In this document: positions 39,501-50,193 of the stretch, piece by piece
Position numbering within the stretch: position 1 is the first letter of the stretch
How the letters are laid out: every line of letters starts with the position of its first letter
From: Hymenolepis diminuta
Taxonomy: Eukaryota; Platyhelminthes; Cestoda; Cyclophyllidea; Hymenolepididae
Direction of reading: 5' to 3'
DNA: 64,000 nucleotides
NCBI GenBank assembly: GCA_900708905.1
Contig: CAADRB010000031.1
Location: 2,231,963-2,295,962, forward strand
Made by a program: the position numbers and the translations under genes
The notes under the pieces: model-generated
Database searches by the model: none
Told to the model about the DNA's origin: nothing
Seen by the model: only the letters and a program-made list of their open reading frames with translations

Positions 39501-42500
39501 ATATGAAGGTACACATCCAACAGCACAAAAAAACAATGAAAGTGGCTGTTTGGCCAATTTTTATTCCCACGCTTGTATCCAGTGGGAAAATGGTTAAATA
39601 TGAGAGTAAAATAGGGACTAATCTCTACTCATGCGGAAAATACGTCTTAGCTTTTCGATGACAAAGCCTTCTGATTTTGCTTTCTTTTCAGTTCTTGATA
39701 CGTTTCTAGTGAAACCTACTCAACTCTTAGAACACAATAAAAATAAAGCAATTTTATTTAGGATGGCGGCTTTGAAAAGGTAATAGATTTCAATATAGGA
39801 AAGTAAATGGATCGCAAACAAATAAATTCGATTGGATGTAAATCGGAAGAACATGTTGTCGATGGGATTATTGAGAGCATATGTTGAATCGTATATCTAT
39901 GTTTTCCTAATTGTGAGATGATAATTTTTTTATTGAATGCTAATCGGACAAACAAAGGAATTAATTATACAATTTCACTTAACTTATTATGAACAACAAA
40001 GCACGTTAAAAGTCGGTAACATCCTCTTTAATCAATGGAAGCACACGACAAAACGCAGAGGGGACTATTGGAGAGGCTAAATTATAGGAAATCATCGTCA
40101 TTGTTGTCGCTCTCACTGGAGATTTGTAGCCATGAGTCAAGATGGCTACTTCCTCTCACCGTTGTTCCCTTTGCTTTTCGGTCCTTATTTTCATCTTTCA
40201 TATAACTTATAGGCTTTAAACCCATTTAAATTTACTTGTCTTAACCATATATTGTCTTAATAAAGATTTCTTTAGATCATGCATCCTACAGCATTGTAAT
40301 TTAGACTCTATATCCCAACCTCTCGCTATACTGACGCTATATTCCCATCTTCTAATTCTTCTCTTATTTCATGCTCTTGTCTTTCACGTTCGTGACTAAA
40401 GTCAGCGCTTGGTCACCTTGAAATGTATTGAATTGGCTTATAAGAAGTTCTCCTAATTTTTAAGGCACGCATTAAAGCCAAATAGAGCTGAAGTTTTTGA
40501 CGGGATTTAGTACTAATTTAGGCTAATCGTTGTCAGGAATTGCAACACAGATTAATTAATTTGCTTAAGACAATGTCATTACCAATTAAACATTTGAAGA
40601 TATACAACCAATGGCATGAAAATCTCAATTCGTTCTACTTTTTAATTGAGTCTTAAGACTCTCCACTCCAATTAAAATGTAAAATGTATAGTTGTCTAAC
40701 TCCTTAACCTTTGATGAGGCAAGCTTTTCTTGGTAGGAATAATAATCCCTATTTCAACTAATTTCTAACGCAAATTTGGGAATTGCACAATTGAGTTGTA
40801 TGAGAAAGGAGTTTTAAAAGGTATTTCCTCAAAGATTCTCACTTATGGGAAGATATAAAAGGGTTAATTTACGATTTCCCATCTTCTTGCCGAGAATACT
40901 GAGAACTCGAATTTTATTTACACTTTCTAAGTGAAATTGGAAATTTTAGCTTAATAACACAAGAAAAGAGTTTTATTTTCTTCATTTGCTTTTAAAACTA
41001 TCTAAATTTGCAAGAGTGATTAAAGTGTCACCAGTCAGAATATTCATGATTCTCAAAAATAATAGTTTTAGCCCAGGAATATAACCTATTTTCAAGAGAT
41101 CCTTAAGAAAAAGCGTGATTAAAAAGTCTATCTTTCTGCTGTGTTAAGATCAAGTAATCTGCCTAATATCATGCAAGACCATTCCGCTTTCTCAGTCCTT
41201 AGAAGAAAAAATGCTTTAGTGATCGGTCAGTATTTAATGGATTTCGTAGACAAATATTTGTTCAGTTATTCAGGTAAAAAATCATGAATTTTGAATTTCA
41301 GAATCCGAATTACCTAATCAGTTAATTCTGTACGATCCGAAACCAAAACTCAAGACTCTTAGATACACTTGACTTGACTTTAGTTGGACTTACTATAAAC
41401 GGAGTTCCGTTGCTTTTCCAACAAAAACTTGCAATATTTTGCCTTTCTGTCGTTTATAACAAAAGAAATCGGTTCTGAAGAAAAGTGATAAATGTTGTTT
41501 TTAAATATCAGATTAAAATATGTAAATTCGAATGAACTTTCAGCATATTGAACAAAATAATCAAACCCGAAACCCATATATACAAAATTCTCTTCCACCT
41601 TTATAGAATATAAAACCCTAATCAAATAATTTCTTCATTTTAATATGTTCTAAGATCTAACTAAAAGAGCATTTTTGCTTGGGTTATTTTGAAATTAGTC
41701 TTAAGGTCCTTTTAAAAAACTATCATATGAAAAGGAAAGTAAAATGACCTTACCCCCAAGCCAATAAAGTAGTACAACACTTGATGGGTTAGGCTGTATG
41801 AGGAGTGATTACGCCAGTTCATGTAAGTAAAGCATCTATCGGAAATATCACAGCTTTTGTGCCTAGAGGAAGAAGTTTAAAATGTTAATGCTTGGGATTT
41901 TGAAAGTGAAAATTCAAAACATTGATAAATAAACTTGCGAATCGTGTGCTATGAACTCTCGAAAACAGGCATCACATTGATCTTCTTGAGTAACGTCATT
42001 CTTTAATATATCTTGCAAACTGACCGTCGGAAGTATTTTTAGTTCTGCTGTTGGCAAAAAAAATTGCCACTGCTTAAGCTTGGTCAAATAGCTGTTTTCT
42101 AAAGAAGAAAAGAACACAAAAAGTAATTGATGACCAAATTACATTTGTGTTAATTGGGCTCCGCATGAGTAGTCAGAACAATAAATGTGTTCATCACTCT
42201 AATACATGATTATATCTAACAAAGCTAAATACTTTATATTTTCTGATGATTTTGCTATGCTATTTTGCTATTATATTAAGATCATACTAAGTAATTCTGT
42301 TTTTTTCGGCCCTCGAAAGAAGAAATGATTTCAATTGGCAAAACCGCCTTTCAAAATAAACTATCCGATCAACACACTCTGGAGATTATGGTTAAGAATT
42401 TGATCAGGGGATGGATTATGAAATTTGAATTTTGGAATATGAAGCAATGAACGGCCTAGTAAAAGAATATTCTACAATAAGAAACTCCTTTCGCTCCACT

Positions 42501-45500
42501 CCCTTTATTCTTTATTGAGCTTCACTTTCCCGATTTCAGTTTATTTCGCCCAGTAAAAAATTTTTTCACCACTTTGGTTTATAATAAAATAGTTTGTTTT
42601 AATTACACAAAGTATCTAAATATGTTTGAGAAGAGATAGGAGAGTGAATAACAGACTAAAATTTCAATGAATTCTAAAATTATCTGCTATTTACTTCTAA
42701 TTAGGAATTTAAGACCATTGTAATAAGATTTAATTTTTGTTTTTCTCAGCTTCTGACTCCTAAATGTTCGACTGTCGTTTGTATGACATAATTCGTTTTT
42801 CATTCCCCCGTTCAGTTTTTCAGTTTAGTCCATTTAAGTGGTAGGTTGTATCTGAGATGCGATTTTGATGCGGTATGCATAACTTTTAAAACAAATTTAA
42901 CTTTCAAGGCCTGTAGGTAAAAATTTCAGTAAATGCTGGATTTCGTGAGCTAAGGATGACATTTATTTTCACTTCTTATCTCATTCGGTTTAATATTGGC
43001 CTGATTTCCGGAAGAAGTTCACAAGTTTAGTAGATTGGGTTACAGCAGCACTTCAATCTTTGCAGCCAAATTTGTTCTCCTATATCTGTAAGTTTATATC
43101 TTTTCGTAACAAGCTTAATTTTAGCTTGTTATCTTAATAGACTTATTAAAAAAGGTTGATATAAATTCAGTCAAGAAGAATTCTACTTTCCGGTCTTTAT
43201 AAGAATATCTGTTGGAAAGTTCCTGCTTACACAATCTAAGATCGTCCACGTTAGTAAAGCAAGTTTGTTTTAAGGCTTTCTGGACGAAATTTATTCTACT
43301 TATTTTATTAAATTACAGAAATTATATATCCTTATTTATTAAAGCAGTTAGTATGTGCATTATATCTTTGAAGCAAAACTTTATAAATTGAATAAAGTAT
43401 ACGTAAGGCGCTCTAAAAAACACAAGATTAGTCCTAACTACCAACATTGTTAAAGTGCATTGGAGCAGTTGTGTAGGGGTTAACAAAAGTTTTAGGGCAG
43501 AACATCAAAAGCTGATTACACCATAAATGTATTTAACGAACCACGATGGAAGTTGAGGAGGAAGATGAGGGATAGAGGAGATGAGAGGGAGGTGACAGAG
43601 CCGGTAATTGGCAAGTGTATGTGCGTGTCCTCCTACACCACCAAGCTGTGTGTATGGTGTAAGAGACTTTATGTAGTCTCCTATAGAACGGGTAGTAATG
43701 GACAAGTGGAATGGTTCCGGACATCGCCACGGCGAAGCTGAACCCTTGCAACACTCATTCAAGGACCACTTAATTAGCTTATTCCGATAATCTAATTAAA
43801 TCACTTGAGGACACACGATGGTTATTCACAGGGGACTTGAGGTTACAACAGGGTCAACCACTTCAAGCACTACTGTGAGGTCGAGATAATTAGGTCGCAG
43901 TAGTGAGTGATGATATAAATAAAAATTTCGGAAACGCATAGTGATCCATTCGTCAGCATAATAGTAAAAATTAATTATCGGGATCGTATATTTAAATTAA
44001 TGCAGAAGAGAAAAAAATTTTATAATTGACACCTACAGATATGTGCTAGTAAACTGTATGAAATATTTTTTATTTGCCCAAGGACTACGAAAGCACTTGA
44101 ATTAAACTTCAGATATGAATAAAATTTTCGATTTTGTTCTGTAAATTTTATATAAATTATCATATTTTCTGCGGATTCTCTGATTGATAGGTATACCCTC
44201 TTTTTCATTATTTATTGTATGCTTTAAATATTCTTAAACATTAATTGTTTATTGAAATTGTGTTAAACAAACAAACTCTTTGAAATAATCCCCCTCCCCT
44301 CTCCTACTGTTTCCAGATTAACCTTTTGTTTAATTTCTTTCCGTTGACGGTTAAATGGAACACCAGTAATCAGGAAATTTCAGATGGCAGTTAAATAATT
44401 TTTACAATCTAGATGGTGTAAGCTGAAATAAAACGCTGATACTAATGTGCAAATTAATTTAACAACCTAGTAATTAATAAAAAGTAAACATACTATTGAT
44501 TATCTCATATGCATGCACCTGGCTGTTAGAAAACAAATAAATCAAAGTGGTATAACCAACCACAAAATCCAGTCAACCGGTCAACAAGCTCTGAATATTG
44601 TAGGCATAATTTTACACGTAAACATTACATTTGAACACAAAACATTAGGCAAAAAATCATACCCCTTATGGAAATATGGACAACCCAATGTTTCTAAAAT
44701 TCAAAAAGTGTGAGAACATTAATGTCCAAAATTCGCTGTCTAATTCATCTTGACTTCCTATTCTGTTTCACACTTTATAAGACTCTTTAGCTGGTTACTT
44801 TATTCCAAGGCTTTCCAATAAATAAAATCTGTACAAATTTTTCCATTGCCAATGGTCAGCAAAATTGACAAGTAAACGATTGACAAATTAAGTAAGATTG
44901 ATCAATAGTCCGATTCACACCTAAAATACAAGCTATAATCGAAATATAACCCGTAAATTTTACATATTTATCTTTTCAAAAAGGAAAATTTGCAAAGCAA
45001 TTAAATATCTTAATAACAATAAAAATTGAAATATTCGAGGGCCTATATTGATTTATTTTCCATTCATGACCTATACTTTAATACTTCGATTTTAATAACT
45101 AAACGCGTTTTCAATATATATATATATATACATATATATCATAACCAATTTTCTTACTGGAATAGTAGAAGGGCGTCTTAATAGCACTGTTCATTTCTGC
45201 CAAAGCTCCAGCTTTATCTGCTAGTTTGTCAAGTTGTTGAATATTTTCAAGCATTTCATTTGGCAATTTTGCTCCGTAGACCGCAATCAATTGAGTGTAG
45301 ATACCTTAAAGTAACAAAATTATCAGCATATAGAAGTCAACTTTTATTAAATAAGGGAGCGTTTGTTTCATAAATTATCCTTCGCGAGAGAAGACGGAAT
45401 AACTCACCACAATTGTCGCAGCGCTTTCTGAAATATAATTAGTTATCTGACTTTTTGACACTTCAATTTGTAATAACTATAGCTGGTTATTACTCAAATA

Positions 45501-46767
45501 ATAATAAAGTGGAAGCCTCTGCTCATATACTGAGGTAATTTTTGATTAAGTTGACTACTCTTTTATAATACACCCAATGACAAACTTATTCTCTTAAATA
45601 CAATTTATAAATTTAGATTTAAAAAACAACTTTTATATGTGAAATTTTTGAAATTAATAGTGACGACTTTTTCAATCTATGATATTCGGCATTATGCTAA
45701 TATTTGATTTTAATTTCAGCATGAACTACAAATTTACTGAAAATTTTTTATGGACAGCATATTTGTACATTTATTTAGAAGAAATGGTAGTTAATAGTGG
45801 ATTGATATTTTGCTTTTATCAAGCCAAGGAACTTCGAAAAAAGGAGAAGAAAGTATTGAAGTTATTTTAGAAATAAACTTTCAGTTGTTCCTCGAAATGT
45901 AATCGATCACCTTGGGAATTAATATGATGGGAAGGCTCCAAAGTGAATCATTAATGCGATCAACTTTTTCTTAGAAATATACCATACTATCAAAATTACT
46001 GACTAAATAAATGAAGCGTATGTGTTAGATTTTCCCCTATTAAATTAAAATTAGATGGTTAATTTCGTGTAGTTTCAAACTAATTTTAACTCACAAAGTC
46101 AATTTGCAAGAATCTGCTTTATTTCCACGACTCTAATGCAAAAAAATATCTTATTAATTTTGGCCATAACAAATTAAAATTGGCCGCCTTATCAGGTCGC
46201 TGTAGTATTAATAGCTGGACACTCTAGAATACTCTCCATTCAAAACACTTCTAGTTAAATTAAGATACTGGTAAGATTAATAAATGCTTTCCTGAAATGT
46301 TATTTGAAAGAGAAAGAGCAAAATTTCCAACTTCAGTTTTTTTCTTTTTAATTTTGATGTCACGAATCAACGCTAAACAGCTGCTTTATTTTAATACATT
46401 TGAAATACAATTTAAGCGAAATAAATATAATTGAAGCATTTAATGACAGTCAGCATGAAGAAGAAAAAACCGGATATCAGTCAGAACAAAATAATTAAAT
46501 TCCTGTACCAACAAACGGGTTATTTAACAAACCTTGCATTAGTCTCACTCCTAAACAGGCATCCAAATTCATTCCTTTATAGTGGCTTATCATAAAGTTG
46601 AGAATTCTTTCAGTTGCTTTAAGGACATCCTCCATTTGTTGAGGAGATAAGCGTGAGTCATCAAAGTAGGGGAAATCTGCTTGACCGTTGACATGAGGGG
46701 GGAGGAGCAGAAGGAGGCTTATGAGGGAGAGAGCTGTAAGGGTGTGATCTTGTTGGGACCTCTTCAT
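36254..46767 (-). CDS. C16orf89-like secreted protein (DUF4735), complete six-exon gene
   Basis: Exons on the minus strand are 46767-46533, 45304-45158, 42098-41921, 41862-41754, 39099-38937 and 36552-36254. Every junction is phase-consistent and the total is 1131 bases, giving 376 residues plus stop; the human protein is of similar length. Residues 1-29 are a signal peptide (MKRSQQDH then a leucine run to HVNGQ). Residues 46-78 match the N-terminal helix with NLD and a Gly/Val stretch. Residues 169-197 carry the CDAC and CDISDRC cysteines. YSLTHQVLYYF (209-219) matches the family's YCLSHQLLFF. GVCGIAGFTEI and RPDWLNLILKWQ (279-302) match the family's CGMGGFSDF and WLEAILSWQ, and a basic RRRKRSE segment is followed by an LAHRTGVALMALAAY tail. 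The family is secreted and of unknown function. An in-frame ATG at 46794 would add nine residues before the signal peptide. The third donor (AAT|GTTTTG) is weak. Confidence 0.85.
38937..39099 (-). CDS. C16orf89-like exon 5
   Basis: The acceptor is TTTCTTTATGCAG and the donor is ACAAA|GTAAGC. It encodes ARCENQLLDM to the LRDLFLEQ end, matching the family's RGC...INLFCANM region, with Cys at protein residues 226 and 251. Confidence 0.85.
41754..41862 (-). CDS. C16orf89-like exon 4
   Basis: The acceptor is CTTCCTCTAG and the donor is GGGG|GTAAGG. It encodes SCDISDRC and YSLTHQVLYYFIGLG, the most recognisable family block (SD.C, then Y.L.HQ.L). It is only 109 bases long, so a plain search for long open frames would miss it. 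Confidence 0.85.
41921..42098 (-). CDS. C16orf89-like exon 3
   Basis: The acceptor is TTCTTCTTTAG. It encodes YLTKLKQW through the DQCDACFREF cysteine pair. The phase-2 donor AAT|GTTTTG is needed to join exon 4 and leaves a 58-bp intron. The better-looking CAA|GTTTAT donor (exon end at 41935) would break the frame. Confidence 0.7.
43492..43960 (+). repeat. Dispersed repeat C, copy 1
   Basis: Aligns in the same orientation with 58150-58585 over its whole length, by eye well above 80% identical. Landmarks are GAACGAACCACGATGGAAGT, ATGGTTCCGGACATCGCCAC and ATCACTTGAGGACACACGA. This copy has about 24 extra bases after GTGTAAGAG. It lies in the first intron region between C16orf89-like exons 2 and 3. 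Confidence 0.85.
45114..45139. repeat. AT microsatellite with one C interruption
   Basis: Alternating AT/TA over 26 bases with a single CATAT break, 19 bases beyond the donor of C16orf89-like exon 2, inside the intron. Confidence 0.9.
45158..45304 (-). CDS. C16orf89-like exon 2
   Basis: The acceptor is TACTTTAAG and the donor is TTCCA|GTAAGA. It encodes a helical segment (KLPNEMLENIQQLDKLADKA). The split codons on both sides close exactly with exons 1 and 3. Confidence 0.8.
46533..46767 (-). CDS. C16orf89-like exon 1 (signal peptide)
   Basis: The start ATG at 46767 puts a charged n-region directly before a SLISLLLLL core. The upstream ATG at 46794 is an alternative. The donor is CAAG|GTTTGT in phase 1. 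The alternative of reading on into LLNNPFVGTGI and a stop at 46495 is intronic. Confidence 0.8.
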
Positions 46768-46929
46768 ACCAATGCATGCTCCTCCGGCTATCACTATTCT
46801 TCCTTTTAAAGGACCGGGACGTACCGTTCAAGAAGGTGAAAAAAGAAGAGGAGCAGGGGGTGGTGGAGGTTGAGTCAACCAAGAAGAACAAAAGTCTTCT
46901 CAGTGTCGACTCACTTGACCACGCCGTCG

Positions 46930-46975
46930 TGCGGCTTCTATTGGCTCCCGTTTCGGCCTATATGATTGGTTGAAA
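46930..46975 (-). promoter_or_regulatory. Promoter-like CCAAT pair upstream of the C16orf89-like gene
   Basis: Two ATTGG cores at 46940-46944 and 46965-46969 read as CCAAT boxes on the minus strand. They lie 170-200 bases before the ATG, in a locally GC-richer stretch of about 300 bases. Position and composition fit a core promoter. No start site can be proven. Confidence 0.5.
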
Positions 46976-48071
46976 ACACGAAAAGTCCAATTACCTTAGA
47001 GGTAATTGAAATTAGTTTAAGCATTGCCTTTGCAATATCATTGTAAATAATTGTACAATTACCCAGATTCTTTAGGAATTGATGAAAATTAATAAAAATT
47101 TAATATATTATGATTAATTTTGTTTTTAATTTAACTAGTAAAGAAATAAGACGATTTGTGTGTTAAAATAAAAGGATTTAAGGAGAGTAATATTAACGTA
47201 TAATTCAGAGATTTTGTATAAAATCTTCCGTTAATGGTCTGCTTTAAAAATGTAATAAATACTAGTAACAAAGTGCACATTTTAAAAATTACAAATAAAA
47301 TGAATGAAGTGAACCAGAATGTACGCCGAAAAAGCTATAATTCTTATTAATTATGACTATTTAAAATCTAAACGAAAAGTTGCTTCTTTTTGAATGGAAA
47401 TTTTTTGAAATTTCGTGATGAGTTTATGTTATACAAGAGGTTTTTAATTTCCTAAACAATTAGTCTGCCTTTCAGAAAAACCGGACTTGACATTTGCGTT
47501 CATTTATAAACATTATCTTACACGTTAGTCGTTTGCTTTAGTAACAATTATGCTCTTCCTTAAGTACCCACTTTTACGGTTAAGATACATGGAAACGTAC
47601 TCTGGTAATTCACATACGTAAGACGAAAAACATCACAATATTATAAATAATTTTATAGGTAAAAAGGGAGTAGCCGAAATTTTCAGAAAACAGCTTTTCC
47701 AAAGAGAAATTTGATTTAAATGACATATTTAAATAAATATCTTAATTATATGCCTCAAATAAATTAGAATGCTTTAAAAATCAAACAAATCAGAAGTCGG
47801 TTATGAAATATACCCGATTACGAAATCATATATGAATTAGAAAATTCTTATTTAGAGAAACTCAAAGTCCACAAAAACGTACCTGCTAAGAGTAAGAACC
47901 ACCATTTTTTAAACCAAGAATATTTTAAAGACAATTTAGTACCATTTATTAACGAAATAAAAAATATACTTCAAGGAACGAAAGTTTCCTCATTAATATT
48001 TCCTGAGTCCGTAATAAAAGCAATAATTCTGTAAATTGAACTTATAGTTTGAATTTAAAAAAAATACATCA
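46976..48071. other. AT-rich upstream region, nothing recognised
   Basis: Lies between the putative promoter of the C16orf89-like gene and the right arm of inverted repeat B. No open frame or known repeat was seen. Confidence 0.4.
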
Positions 48072-49635
48072 GAGTACAAGCATTTTAAAGTCTTGTTTGA
48101 ATCTCGTACGTGTGAGGTTTCAAGACAAACCACTTTGTTTATTTACATCATGGCATTTGACGATTGATGAAAAGTGTTGCTAATTTCTATTACACAGAAA
48201 ACAACAACTAGATAGGAGAACTGCTTGAAGCCAGCTTGATTTCACATCAGCTTTTAAAGACAAAGGGGCATCGAAACCGAAGTGGCCCATTACATTTCCA
48301 AACTTCTTCTCTCTTCAAACCCCAATTCATAACACTGGCACCAATAAACATTTCTGTCCAACTCTTACCCTTACTTAAACAGAGCATCAAATCACGAAGT
48401 AGGCAAGATCTTCATTTTCTGTCCTTTGTTGGAGACCTCAAGATGCCAAAGTGGGAGTAGCCCACAAGGGGTCACTAGTTTGGGTTTGGACTGTTCTGGT
48501 CGACAGGTCTCTCAATAATTATAATTAGTTTGCTTAATAGAGGATTGTGAGCGCCCAAGGCAAGTTGTAATTAACAACCTCGAATGCCTTCCTACTGTGA
48601 AAACGTTCAGTTCCAACACCAACCTGGTGAATTTACTAAATAATTGACGCTAGAGGTGATAAAATATAAAAATTAGTTGTTCTGATATTGAAATTGTATT
48701 TCATGGAATGGAATAATGCTGAAGTAGGAATTGAATAGGAATATGCAACTTTTTGCATAAATTCGACGAATTGGTGGAGAAGGTGACGTTTGAAGTCTTT
48801 TATTGTGCAACCAAAGATATGCATAAATCGAGTACCATTTGATGCGTTCTATCTTGAAGTTCATGCCCCGAGATATTTGACATGAATAGGTTCGTTCGGA
48901 ACTTAATTTGGATGAACAATTGAGAAGCTGTTACACTTGATGTCAGTTTTCGAGAGAAACTTTTCTAGTAAATACATTGACCCATATTCACACTGTCTAC
49001 TCATTCTAGTAATCACACAGCAACTCAAATATAGCAAAATCAAACAGATCCCTTATTCCTCAGTGTTCTCGCTCAGTACTGACGCCCTCCTCTTACCTCC
49101 TAATTTATTACTCTACTTCTTTTCTCCTTGCACCTCTCATCCATTTTCAATCAAACTCCACTCTCACTTACCTCTTTGTCTTCTCATTTGGAAGAGACCC
49201 CTACATCATGTTTGGGAAGATCATTAGTTTCGTAGGAGACTTTGTAGTTTAATTTGGTTGAACTATTGGAGTGGCTTTACTGATGGGATAAAGGCTTCTT
49301 TATTGGCGAACACGCCATTGCCTGCACTAGACCTCCTATCATTATTACCAACAGAGAAAAACATAAATTTCAGTTTTAATTGTGGGAGGTAGGTGGAAAT
49401 TGTTAGCAGAGAGTACCGCGAATGGTGAAGAGGAGGTAACCTAAGAGATGCCGAGAGCAGTCGTACACCGAATAAATTTTGGAATTGGGTCGTACAATAT
49501 TTACTAAACGGGAATTCATGTTCCAAAAGTTTAAGTGTGACAATACGTGCCCTGGATTGCAGCGAATACCGGTCTACGATGTTCAATGTTTATGGACCGT
49601 TATTTCATCAAGAAGGATCAGTATTATCACTTCAA
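48072..49635. repeat. Inverted repeat B, right arm (1564 bp)
   Basis: Partner of 28789-30352. Outside the outer edge both copies share a further 26-base stretch (GAAGAGCTGCATTACAAAGG within it), after an insertion of different sequence and length in each. Inside the inner edge the two continue in alignable but clearly diverged form. The spacer of 17,719 bases contains the whole C16orf89-like gene. Confidence 0.93.
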
Positions 49636-50100
49636 CTGAGTAACCTAACAAAACCTGATACTTTAGTTTTTATTCCTTTGTAATGCAGCTCTTCAAAATG
49701 AAATCTCGAAAAACTTCCATCTGAATTTGACCGCTTTTAATGAATTAATGAATAGCACCACTCTTATTTTATAGTTACTTATTTGTTTATATGATCTAAG
49801 TTCTGCAAGTAGTACAAGTCAGTGATTTAGAACTGGATAGATATTTAATTCCAGTTGAACTACTGTTTCTGCAATATCAAACCACCGAGAGGCAACTAAA
49901 ACAAATCACTCCTGGTCTTCTTTCTCTATGGTTCAATAACGTAAACTCAGTCATCTATCTGTATCTATCTTTCTGTATTTAACTCTAGCGAGTTAGAATA
50001 TGGTGCACTTTCTCCTTAATTAAAGACAAATGAAAAGGTGCCCTCGTCTAAGTATGCGCCTTCACTGGTGCACTCCGAATACTAACTATACCGGTTTTAG

Positions 50101-50193
50101 GAAGAACAGAATATTTTAAACAATTCATTGTATGTTAACCAACATATGCTACAAATAAAATTAATTTCACAACTAAGACATAAATCGCATTAA
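50101..50193 (+). other. Possible terminal exon
   Basis: After CTATACCGGTTTTAG, 30 codons read EEQNILNNSLYVNQHMLQIK and on to TAA. No partner exon was found and no family recognised. Confidence 0.2.

Noticed and set aside
45409..45428. A 20-nt exon on the minus strand between C16orf89-like exons 1 and 2 (acceptor ATTTCAG, donor GTGAGT).
   Set aside because: Exons 1 and 2 already join in phase. Inserting 20 bases breaks the frame and adds nothing that resembles the family.
45679..45870. 63-codon open frame on the plus strand inside a C16orf89-like intron.
   Set aside because: AT-rich codons only, antisense to a well-supported gene, no signals.
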